Assembly (NCBI RefSeq): GCF_050908995.1
Contig: NC_135126.1
Location: 8,184,001 to 8,248,000, forward strand
DNA: 64,000 nt
Direction of reading: 5' to 3'
Source: Andrena cerasifolii
Lineage: Eukaryota; Arthropoda; Insecta; Hymenoptera; Andrenidae
Of the stretch, positions 24,930 through 36,600 are shown one piece after another. The notes below the pieces were generated by a model that was not told the DNA's origin, did not search any database, and was given only the letters and a program-made list of their open reading frames with translations. Every line of letters starts with the position of its first letter. Position 1 is the first letter of the stretch. A program made the position numbers and the translations under genes.

Positions 24930-25700
24930 TAGAATTCCACGATACTATGGGCAGAGGCAGAAACTCCTGAGCGAGACTGCGGAGTCACGAATGGACAGTA
25001 ACGTCGGTTGTTCCGCCTGTCGAGCAGGGGAGCGGCGACGCTTCGCGTCGCGTCGCTCGAGGAGAGCCAACGCGGGCTCGGCTCGAGGCTGAAAATAGCC
25101 GGGTAGAGCCGCTCGCTCGCTCCATTCTGCTCGGCACCGCGCTCCGGCAGAACCGCTCGAGCCTCGATACGAATTTCGTCGGAGGGGCCCCGACAGAGGA
25201 ACCGAGGACCCATCCACCCCGAACGAACCTTTCGATCGACAGGACGACCACCTGGCTCGGTCGAGGCCCATCCTCCGGAGGTCGGCTCTCGAAAGTGCGC
25301 GCACCGACACACGCAGTGAAGAAGTTCCATTCTGCAAGGTGAATCTCCCAGCGAGGTGTTTCTTTCCGTATCTTCTTTTCCACTCCCGCCCGCCCCGAAA
25401 TCGCCTGCCGAGCGGGACAGTGAATATTCGCAGTGGTTGAGAATCGTGAAGTTCGAGGGTAACGCGGCGGTGCAACACCGGTTGCGTTGCGGACGGTCGC
25501 GAGACCGATCGACCTCGATGCATTTGCATATGATACGTATCCCGAGAGTGTGCGCGTTCGTGGGTGCGTGCGTGCGTACGGCTGGGCGGGACACCGTGCC
25601 GCAGGGAGAGCTCTCTCGAAAGCTTGTGGCGATTTAATTGCGGACAGGGCCGAGTAATCTTTCCCGACCTGGAGGCCTGGTCAGGTAACCGAACGCGACA
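24930..25700. promoter_or_regulatory. CpG-rich island about 2 kb upstream of the RyR start codon
   Basis: A GC- and CpG-dense block carries long overlapping ORFs on the minus strand that share no recognisable motif. It could hold the promoter or a 5' untranslated exon of the RyR gene, or a divergent promoter. No TATA box or initiator was identified with any confidence. Confidence 0.25.
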
Positions 25701-27590
25701 ACAGGTAACGATCCTCGGTTATAGCGCTTAATAACGCGCGTTTTGGCACGGGAATCGGCGATATTACGAAACCACGGGTTCGGCGAGTGGGGACCGAACG
25801 CATTGACGGCGGCTTTACTCCGACGGCACAGTGTATTTTCTCGCGGCGAGCAGCGGGAATTGTCCGAGGAGATATTTAGACGGGCGAACGATGGTTTCCT
25901 CCCTTGATCCGTTGCCAGTCGCTTCGGCGTCGATGATTTATATAGCCGTGTGAACCGCGGGCGGGGGAGAAGGCGATCGCTAGATCCTGGGATGCCGCGT
26001 ATCCGGGACGATCGCTGGCTATCCTTAACCTTCGATTAACGCGTTACCGTTTCTAATTCGAGCGGAAACACGGCCAAGCACAGCACGTACGGCGATTTCA
26101 AGCGAGTGCTGGTAAATGCATCTATTTCTGCTCCGTTGCTGGAAATAGACGCTAGAATGAAATAGGCACAGCTTGGTGTGTCTGTCCGCGTCGCTGATCG
26201 CTGCCACGTTGTCATCCTCGATCGTACTATTTAATTAGCCGACCACACGCTCCGACGACGGCCACTCTCGGATATATCGATCCCGATGCATCGCGGGTAA
26301 TTGAAACGTTCGCGCCAATTCGAATCGTTTACACCTCGACGGGGGTGTGGAATTCGCGTGGATCCACGCGATTGGATGATCCGCCCTGGTGCTCATTCCG
26401 CCGCACGCGCTTTACGCAGCTCCCGAGATCTATGGTGCAATAGGAAGGCCACACGTTCAGTGAGTCACGTCGTAGTGCCTTAAATTACGCCGGAAGTAAC
26501 GCGGGGGTCGGCTGGCCGCTCCAAACTATTTTTACTTAAAGCCATCGAGCGCGCTGGATTTATATCTAACGTAAATACGCGGGGCTAGGTGCGGAGTATT
26601 AACGGGATGAAAATCTTCAGTGATCGCAGTGACACTGCCAGTTTCATAGATCAATAACACGCTCCTTTTGCGCTCGACTTCCCACAAAAATACCGCGGCG
26701 ACGTTTCCATCGAGTGGCGTATAAATACACGTATTTCAGGTTTCGAAACGCGCGAGCAGCAGTCCCCGATTCTAGGTCACCATAATTACTTGCCTCTATG
26801 CTACATCCGAATGAGCGCAAGATCAGACCTTTCCCGCTCGTTGGACAAACTTCCTTTTACTCCGCGACTGTTGGCAATCGATGCTTCGGAGATAATTTCT
26901 TAATTGCCTAGAATAACAAGGAAATACCGTGCAGTACTTGAGATTTTGCAGAACCTTAAACAACATCGTTTAGAAGCCCGCGAATGTCACAGTATTTCCA
27001 AACATTTCTCTGTATTTGTGCATAGTGTTCTCGTTTGCATGTCTTCTAAGAGAACGTCTCTTAAGAATTTCACCGAGGATAGACTCGAAGAAGAAATCCT
27101 TGGAGACGCTGGCCTCCGTGGCTATTTGTCCAACAAGGGGTGGCAGTCGTAAAGAAAGTGTAACGAAGGGTTGGCACGCGTAGCGGTGGTCGGATCGGCG
27201 AGCAACGGCATCGTGGCCGTAACGACGGAATTTCGAGCATGCGGAATTTGATTGAAGTGAACGGGCGCTTGCGCAGGGGCGGTCGAGGTTCGCGCGAGAC
27301 ACCCTCGGGCCAGTAGTGGCTGATCATTGGTGCAGCATCGGAGGTTAGGACGTCGTCGGCACCGTGGTCGCCGTCGTTGACGGGGCGAAACGTTCTGCAC
27401 CGGGCGGAGAGAGTAAACGGAGAGCAGGCGAGGGGTGAACCATGTCGAACCGTGACTCCGCGTGACCATCCCCTTGGCTGGCTCGGTCGACTAGCGACGC
27501 AAGAGGAGGGAGCGGACGGGAACGAAGGGGAAAGAAGCGAACGAGAGAGCGAAGGAGCTCATCCACGTTACGTGAAAACGTACCGACGGG
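25701..27590. other. Upstream region of RyR; probable 5' UTR at its right end
   Basis: No coding exons were recognised. The last few hundred bases, GC-rich and directly adjoining the RyR ATG without an intervening acceptor-like sequence, are the likely 5' untranslated part of exon 1. They contain a 7-codon upstream ORF at 27442-27465. The transcription start was not located. Confidence 0.4.
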
Positions 27591-27644
27591 ATGGCTGACA
27601 GCGAGGGTGGCTCCGAGCAGGATGACGTATCCTTCCTCCGCACG
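27591..27644 (+). CDS. RyR: RyR exon 1 (start codon)
   Basis: Eighteen codons from ATG to the donor ACG|GTGAGT, phase 0. It is separated from exon 2 by a 5,766-nt intron, by far the longest in the gene, which contains the nested minus-strand ORF. G at +4 favours this start. Confidence 0.95.
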
Positions 27645-30600
27645 GTGAGTCTTTCCATCTATTTATTCCAACCGAAACCTATACAGCCTTTCTGACTAAA
27701 GATGGCATAGAATCTCCTCCCGAATGGTTTACATTCTACTCCGAAACAAGAACTTGGAGTCTGGAGAGACTCGGAGAAGAAGCTTTCTAGGAAGAGCGAT
27801 ATGCTTTTCCACCGCAAAGTTCGTGCAGGCACTGATTTGTCGACGAGCAAAGAATTTCACAGCAGTTTACAGGCGAATCGCGTGAGATATATCTAGGTAA
27901 ACGTCGCGCGCTGCTCCGTGTTCGGTCGAGTCGCCGTGTCAGGGATCACGTGGGAACGTCGAAAAGCGCGCGACATTATCAAAGGATAACGGTCCCTTGA
28001 TGAAAGAACGTGGCCAACTAGAAGGCCACGTCAGCGCTCGAGCTCAAGCGCGTTCCGACGGAAAATGCGCGACACCGAGGGGCGAATCCTCTTAGGCGGC
28101 GTTAAAGTTAAATTCGCGGGGCACGGTATTTACGGTGTTCCCGTGATCGCCTCGCTGGAACCGTAGTCTTGCATAAAATCGCGGATTTTCCTCGCGCAAA
28201 AGCCAAGTGTTTGTACACACCGGTGGCAGGCAGGGATTCAATGAATCGTGGAAGCACTTAAAGTTCTCCCGCTGAACGACCTTGACCTCGTTCAGCCCCG
28301 TAAGGATCAAGCGATAGCATAGTGACCGAGAGGGTAGACGCAGCCTTGAGCTTCCGTAAGCTGCACACGCTTCATGCTCGACTCTTTAATAAGCCTCCCC
28401 TAAATAAAAATAACATCCCCGCGATGCACGCGGTTCCGTTATCACGAGCCCGTTTACCAACCGGCGACACGCGTGTCTATCGATTTTCCGCTCCTTTCCT
28501 TTCCCTTTGCCAACAAAAACATGCATATTTCTTCCATATATAATGTACAAGCATTTTATCGCGCGACGGGTACACACCAGGCGACCGTGTCGGATGAAGA
28601 TTCTCGATTTGATTCGCCGATGGGGTTGGGGATGTGCTCGACTTCACGATAAAATGACGTCCGAGCGTTTATCTCTGGGTGTACGCGGTATTCTCGTCGG
28701 GAGTTCTCTTCGTTTCACCTTCCAATCGTGGCTGCGTGGTCTGCTTCGTCACGCGAGAACGCTTTGCCCCTTCCGACCCAGCTTCCCTTCCGGTTTCGAG
28801 TCCCCAGGTTCATTCGAATATGCCACCGAGCACTGTTGTTTTCCAACTTTTACTTTCTCTTCGTTGGGCATCTACACCTCATCTTCGCCGCCAGTCGTAT
28901 GTATTTCTGCCTAGCCTTTTCGGACATGGAGCCCCATTTCTTGCCAGCCTCGCGGGCCACCTCCGTCACGCGTCTCGAAGGTTTCTTAAAGTACATCTCC
29001 AGGTAGAAGATAAGAAAAGGATTGTTCGACAGGATCTGTCTCCTGCGCCTCCTTCTTCTGCGAGACTTGCAGATACATCTGTCATTCTTTTTAGAACCCC
29101 TGCGCGAACGTCTGCGTGAACGCCTGCGTGAACGCCTTCGTGAATGCCTGCGTGAACGTCTACGCGAAGGTCTACGGCATCCCCTCGACCCCGTCTCGAC
29201 CAGCTGGTCGCTCGGAACATTCGGTGTCTCTTGATCAACATCCTGTTGCGCCTCTTTTCTATCGGAGCATTGATATCCATTAATTTTGAAATCGTTACTT
29301 AGTAGCATTCTAGTGAATGCCCAAGTACGTTATCGCTTCGAGGCAGACCGGGGCCAGGAATTTCCTCGCGGGTCGTTGCTGAATTCGTAAAATAACTTTT
29401 GGGCAAAGTGGTCCAGTTAGAGTGAACGAATACTACCCGCGGACCCCAGCACTTGCGCGGTGATGTCTTTCAAAGACCGCGGTTCCTCCATACCAGAAAG
29501 GAGTCGCGGGAGTTCCAAGGTCTCCGAGGAAATTACCATGCCACGAAGAAATACCACAAACCGACGGTCTCCGGCGATCGTGCCCCTTAATAACCGACAG
29601 TTACTCCCCCATTGTTCCCCTCGTCTCGAGTACACACGTTAATACGATTGATTCGGTTGGCCGAAGAAAGTAACCGAGACAGTATCGCGCGCTAATCAAA
29701 TTACGCGATATCGTGCATCTCTGTTCCTTTTACTTACAAAGTGTTAAGCGACAGTACACCGACGTTCGTGACTCGGAAATATAACCCAGGCGTGTTTCCC
29801 CGAGCCGGGGTGGAAAAATAGTGCTATCGATCCCCGTCCAAATTTCGCGCTACCCCTCGAACGTCATACAAAACGTGTACTCGTCGCGAATTGACCCCTA
29901 TCTGCAGGAAAGAAATTTACGAGCGTGCACACATTTTCCCCCGACGAGCGCTCTCAAGTTCGCGACGGTAAACGCGAATCGATCGCTCCACGGTATCGGC
30001 ACGCGGCTATTTCGTTGACCCTCTATACGTACATGGGGTTAACCCCGCGACAAACAGAGAATCAACGGTCGAATCGCTACGTTTATAGGCTCGCGTGAGG
30101 GATACGCTTGTATTTGATTCGCGACCCGATAAAGTTCGATTCGAAGCGATCTAACTGCCGGAAAAGGGGTAAAACTCTCGTTTTACAAGGTCGATCCGTA
30201 GATCATATATATATAAGCTCGTTCCTGGAGAACAGTCTCACCTGTCCTTCGTGTCGCTCTCGTGCTCGTATATCCGCTCCATGTCCTGTTACTGCGATTC
30301 AATGTTACCTATCACTTGAAAATTTTGATATATGTGCCGGAGATCCAAAATGTCCAAATAACCGAAAACATTTGAAGTTTTCAGTGGCTAGTTTCGCTTT
30401 GCACTCGTATCGATAAGGCTCGATTGCGCCAACCAAACGGAGCATTAACGTATCAATTATTACCGAGCTGTCAATCCTGCGAGCTTCGCGTTCAAGAACT
30501 CTCGTTCGCGTCGAGACAGGAAAGATCGATTTACAGGGGAGGCGGCGTTCAGCGCAGAAACGAGCGTAACTATTTTGAATATAATCGCTGGTGGAGGTTA

Positions 30601-33600
30601 AATTGTTTGAGGACGGGTATATGCAAAGTGGCTGGAGCGGAATAACGTTGCGTAGGAAATTGTGTCGCCGAGAGCGGTTCGCTGCTTCGTAATGATCATT
30701 AATTAAGTCAACAACCGTAGGTTTCCTACGTGCCACTCAAAATTACCGTCCCCTTTCTAACGTCAGCCGCGCTTGCTCCTAGGCCGGGCGGAAACGAACG
30801 GGCCGGTCGTAATTAAAAATAATTATTAACTACTGCCCGAACCTGCCAGCATCGTCCACCTTCGCGAGACACCACTAGACCGTTCGTCTTTAAAAGCGTG
30901 GCAGTGGTTAATTTTAGCAATCGACGCTGCATTGTTCCGTATGATCAATACGCGGTAGTGTGTAGGTACCCCTTCGTCAAAGATTCCACGTCGAAAAGCG
31001 GCGGTGTGAGTTAATAACGGGTCGAGCTCGCGAGCGTAAGTACCTACGCGTACGCGATCGCCAAGGAAGGCGCCATTAACGCTGCAAAAGCGATTGCGGG
31101 GGCCTGGACGTAGCCGTTACGGAAGAAGCGGACGACGCAATTGCTTTGGAAAGCACTAAAAGCTCGCTAAGATAATAGAGGCATCGATCGTTAATTAGCG
31201 TCGACGATGGATTCGAATCGAGGAATGTACTGCTCGTTTTCTCTGAAGCCGGACAATGGAACCTATCGACAAAGTAATTCTATCTGTGTAGAAATATTTC
31301 CTCGTCTCATTGTCCAGCCATCGTATTTCTATAAATTCCCCCCCGACGTAACGCAATACCCCTCGGGTATCGTTAAAACGAACGATCGCAAACCCAAAGC
31401 AACAATTGTCCCTTTCATTCAACCTGCGACGCATCCACGTCTGTTCTCAGCGGAATTTCGGCGGGAACGAGACAGATGAAACTACTGGCTCTTGGACGCG
31501 TAGGCAGAAGTCCATCCAAGTGATATTTACACTTACTCCTAGCGGGGAGAAATTTGCACCGGAATATCCCATGGTAGATATAGACGCACCCTTGACCTAT
31601 ACCGCAACACGTTGCAGCTTCGATCGCGGCCGATCCCGCCGTACGATGAGAATAATCGGTTTGTTTGATTCATTGTGCACGCACGCCGTTACCCGTTTCT
31701 TTTGCCGTGCAGTGTCTACAACCGTTCCATGATGTCCACGCGACCAAACGTGACGGTAAACCACCGCGACGATCATTAAATCACAGACATGCACCATGCG
31801 GATTTTATGATAGCTCGGTTGAAATTACGCTGTAAGGTAAACGCGCCAATAAATGATCACTTAAGGGTACCGAATGGACGCTATTATAAAATTATGTTTG
31901 CAGCGCGATTCATTCCACGCGCTGCAAAAATTGTTTGGATGCGAAGCAAGAAATTAAAAGGAGTCTGTATTTAATTAGTTGCTTGTTTTAATAACTTATT
32001 TTACTCGTATTAGTAAAAAAACGTTAATTTACTGTTACATCCACCCTTCTTGGATGAACAAACGAGAGGAGGCAGTCGAAGAAACCGATCAGGGATCTCT
32101 TGGATCGAATTTCCGGGGTATTTTGGCGCGTCGCATGGCGGAAACGCGAATGTAGTCGCGTGCCTTTTCGTATAACTCGGCAACACATTATGTTAATTAG
32201 CCCGCTAACGGGTCTTATTTATGCAACGAGCAGCGACGTACTAGTTCCCTACAGTGCGTTTAGGAACGGACACACGCGTGACGCGTTTATCCGCGTGAAA
32301 GTATGCAAAGTAAGTGGGCGGAACCGGTGTTCCTCGTCGGTGCGAATTGTAAATCGAGAAACGACACGGAATTTCCAACGATGCAAGGCACGATACTTCA
32401 GCATCGCCGCCCTTTTCTTTCCCCCTACGGATGGTAGAAATAACCTTGTTACGGTGCTCGCAGCCGATCGCAATTATATTCGCGATCGTGTAATTACGCT
32501 GTTACGCGCTAATTTCGAGCGCACATGGAAACACGTGTCGTACATCCGAGACGGATTGAAATTCTATATTCGTCGGCGATGCTAAATATCGTCGTTTAAA
32601 AATACTTGGGCTACATTGAAGCTCGCATTAGCTCTGCTTCTACCGCCCCTTTAACCGTAATCCTGATGCTGGGTAAAGTAAAGTTCATTCCTCTAAAATT
32701 TCTTCAAACAGCGTTGTTCATTTATTGCGAAGGATTGACGTTTTATTTTAACGTCGGATCACGCGATGGCTGGTCCAAGCGCGGTCTGACTCATCCCCAG
32801 CCATCGTTTATCCGCAAGGATGCAATCGCTGCCGCTCAAGGAACCCGTCTGCGTAGTAAAAACAGTGGGCATCGTTTCCCCGAGACAGGCTGCGCCGAAA
32901 ATCTCGAGAAGCATTTCCCAGTATGCCCGCGTAAACCCGTTCACGCATTCCTCAAGCGGTCCAAATTGGTTCTGGCACCGTGCGTAACATCTGCCGTTTG
33001 GCTCACATCATATTTCAGCGTTTCGCAAAGGTCATCGTGATGCTCCTCCTCGTGCTTCCAACGCATCAATGAATCGTTTTTTCAACGCTTAATCCCGTCA
33101 ACCCCCTGGCACTCCACTACCCCCTCCCGCAATCTCCAGCCTGCACCGAAAGAACTACCCTCCGCGGAGAATTCTAAAGGCTGCGTTAAGATCCGGCTGC
33201 ACGTACGCGTCGCGCGGAACGATACGCTGAAACTTAACCGGCGGAATCGCAGAGAAATATATTTCCGGAAGAGGGTTCCAGCTGTGCATAGAAATTTCAG
33301 CCGAATCGAATTTTGCATACAGATCAGTGCCTGCCGATAAACAGTTCCGCGAGATTGTATCGACGCTTGGCAGAGCGAACGGGGACTGAATGCTGAAATG
33401 AAATTTTTAGGAGGACATGGTGTGCCTGTCCTGCACCGCGACTGGCGAAAGAGTCTGCCTCGCGGCCGAGGGTTTCGGTAACAGACACTGTTTCCTCGAG
33501 AACATCGCAGACAAGGTAATCTCTTCTGATCGTCGCTGACGGCCCATTAGCTCGACAATTGAATCGTGCAAACGGGAGGAACGTTAGACTGCGGAATGGC

Positions 33601-36600
33601 AGAAATGTTTCAAACTTCTCGCAGTAATTTATTGAATTTATGCTACAATCTCTAACAAAGTAGAACTGGCACGAGTCTCTGTAATTATACGAGGAGAGAT
33701 TGATAGAGAAGCTCGGGAGGCTTTAACGCGTTGCTTTCGGCAGAGTTTGGAATCATTTCGTGTTGCGCAGTCAGTGAAAACGAGCGTAACGATCAACGAG
33801 ACGAGCATTATTGATCGCGACACTACGATACCAGTGAATAGTGTTAATATCGAGCATTCTGTGGTTGTAGAACATACCGCCGGACCTGTCGCAATGCGTA
33901 TTCGTAATAGAACAGGCTCTCTCGGTGAGGGCCCTGCAGGAATTGGTCACTGCCGCCGGTTCCGAGACGGTAACGTACCACTTCATTATCACCTTACACC
34001 CTACGAAGATTCTCATACATCGCGAACGTTACCAAGGGAAGTCCGCAGCAACGATTCTGCGATTCTCTATGTATAATTCCACAGGAATACACCGGCACTG
34101 CGCTCTTTTCCCAGCGCAGACGTTCGTGTTCTATTTTTACTGTAATTTCCTTTCTTTTCTTTTTTTATTGTTCGCTCGCCGACACGGCACAGGGCATAGT
34201 TCCAGAAGATTCGCGCGGGAAAAGTTTCGTAATCGCACGACGAGCGAGACTCTCCTCTGCGTCGTGCGGGTGACGTTTAAAGAGCCACCGTAGGTAGATC
34301 ACCTGCATAGGAGTGGGCCATAAAGTCTGTTTGATTTCGCATCGTACGCAGGAGAAGGATTAATCAACAAAACCGCTGCCCCCATCACTTTTTTTGTACA
34401 AATGCGCCCACTAAACCGAACGATGCACTTAGAAAGTAGACAGTCGCGGGCTCGATGGCCTGGCCGCGTGTATTTTTTCGCCTGGCGAGCACCGCTCGCC
34501 GGGGATTTTTCGGCAGCTACGTACACCGAGAGCGATTTTCTGAATGCATCCGCACGAACCTTTTGTCCACTAATTGTGGCATGCGTCCATGTAGCCGCGT
34601 AACAATCGCAAATTGTCTTTCATTATACGTATTGTCTTTGTCCCCCCCGCCACTGTTGTCCAATCTTTTTTTTGTTGCGTTCACCGAAGCGTCGCACCCT
34701 CGCACTCGCAATACGAGAATCATCCGCAAAAACCGTGTCGCGGGATCATTCTCTACCTATCGAACGACATCGTAGGCGTGTTGATCATCACTTTAATCAT
34801 TTCACTCCACAACAAAACGAACGATTGGCGATAAACGAGATTTACAACTCTTATGTTTCTCTTTGCAGCAGCAAGAAAGTTTAGTAAGTATACCTTTCGT
34901 ACCGCCCCAGGGCGTCGGTTTATTGTTCATGCTTTGGTAACATCATTCGCTTTCGATTCTGTTCTAAGCTCTGTCGTTTTCTTTCGCTCGGGCTTCCGAT
35001 ACGTTTCTGTTCCTGATTGTGCCCGCCTGCTTTTTATGTTAACGCTGACGCGCCGCACTCTGCGACCACATGCATTTACGACTGCGCTTCTGTTTACGCC
35101 AGTTCGATTAACGTGTACAGCTTCGACGCGCTTCGCATGAACGTTTACTCGTTAGCGATCGTTATTTATGGCCTCCTCTTATCAGTACGCTTGTTTCACC
35201 TTTATTTCACTCTTTTCTCCTCACTTTTCTTTAATCGATTTTCGACCTTCGAGTATCTCAGGCCACCCCGTGCGCGAGTTCCCTTCTCTGCAACGTGTTC
35301 TTGAATTTCTAGGGAAAGGGCACCGGGTCCGGCCACAGAACGTTGTTGTACGGTAACGCTATTTTGTTAAGACACCAGAACAGCGACATGGTAAATATTT
35401 CAATGCGTTCGGTAATCTTCTTTCTCCCTAAGAAGCTCGAGTAACTCGTTGCTACTTCCCTTGCAGTACTTGGCGTGTCTGTCGACCAGCTCGTCCAACG
35501 ACAAGTTGGCATTCGACGTCGGTTTACAACAACATTCTCAAGGTTGGCTACAGAAGTATTATTAATTTCTAATCAATTCCCGCCATCGCGCTAACCATAA
35601 TAACGCTCTTTAGGGGAGGCCTGCTGGTGGACAGTGCATCCAGCGTCGAAACAAAGGTCCGAGGGAGAGAAGGTCCGAGTAGGTGACGACCTGATTCTGG
35701 TATCCGTGGCCACCGAGAGATACTTGGTGAGCAATCCTCTACAACGTTCATCGACGATACCTACCACTTTGTTGCGACGAAAAAAAAGTCGTTGCGTTTT
35801 ATTGGCCCGCTGCCCGGCCGTAACCACTTCGCCGATGATCCATCAAAGCTTCAGCCGTGCCAAAAACTCCGCGCCCACCAACCGTCTCACCTGTTTTCTT
35901 TCAGCACACCACGAAAGAGAACGATCTGTCGGTGGTGAACGCCTCGTTCCACGTGACCCATTGGTCGGTGCAACCGTACGGTACTGGAATCAGTCGAATG
36001 AAGTACGTTGGTTACGTGTTCGGCGGCGATGTGCTGCGATTCTTCCACGGTGGTGACGAATGCCTCACTATACCATCGTCATGGAGCACATCACCGAGCC
36101 AGAAGTAAATTTCACCCCCTTAACCATGACATTACCACTTTCTATTCAGGAGTCTTGTAAATAGTCGCCTGTTCAAACGTTAGGATAATCGTTTTTAAGG
36201 ATGATTCGATTAGCGTGGCTCTACGACCGCGGGGCTTCCGCTACTTAATGTCTACTGCTTACAGTATAGTGATCTACGAAGGGGGCAGTGTAATGAGCCA
36301 AGCGCGATCTTTGTGGCGGCTCGAATTAGCGAGAACAAAATGGGCGGGAGGCTTCATCAATTGGCTGCACCCGATGAGGATCAGGCACCTGACCACTGGA
36401 CGTTATCTTGGCGTGAAGGAAAACAATGAACTGTACCTGGTCGATAGGTAAACGCGTAGCCTTAGAGAAGCTCAAGGTTCAAGTGAAATGTCACGTCACT
36501 AACTCATAGTAAACAAATTGATGTTACGGTTGAAGGAACGAGGGGACTATTGAGACGTCGACGTTTTGGCTGCGACAAGAGAAGGACGATCAGAAGATCA

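Larger units (their letters stand above)
27645..33410 (+). other. RyR: RyR intron 1 (5.8 kb)
   Basis: A GTGAGT donor and an acceptor ending TTTTTAG bound this intron. It holds the antisense protamine-like ORF at 28850-29308. The remainder shows no further recognisable exons. A perfect 8-bp inverted pair, ACGTGGCC/GGCCACGT, lies at 28008-28031. First introns of this size often carry enhancers, but none can be pointed to here. Confidence 0.85.

Noticed and set aside
24929..25594. 221-codon minus-strand ORF in a CpG-rich block
   Set aside because: Three overlapping minus-strand frames are equally open, with no domain or signal; treated as a CpG island.
30305..30736. 143-codon minus-strand ORF in RyR intron 1
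   Set aside because: No recognisable motif or compositional bias, unlike the neighbouring protamine-like ORF.
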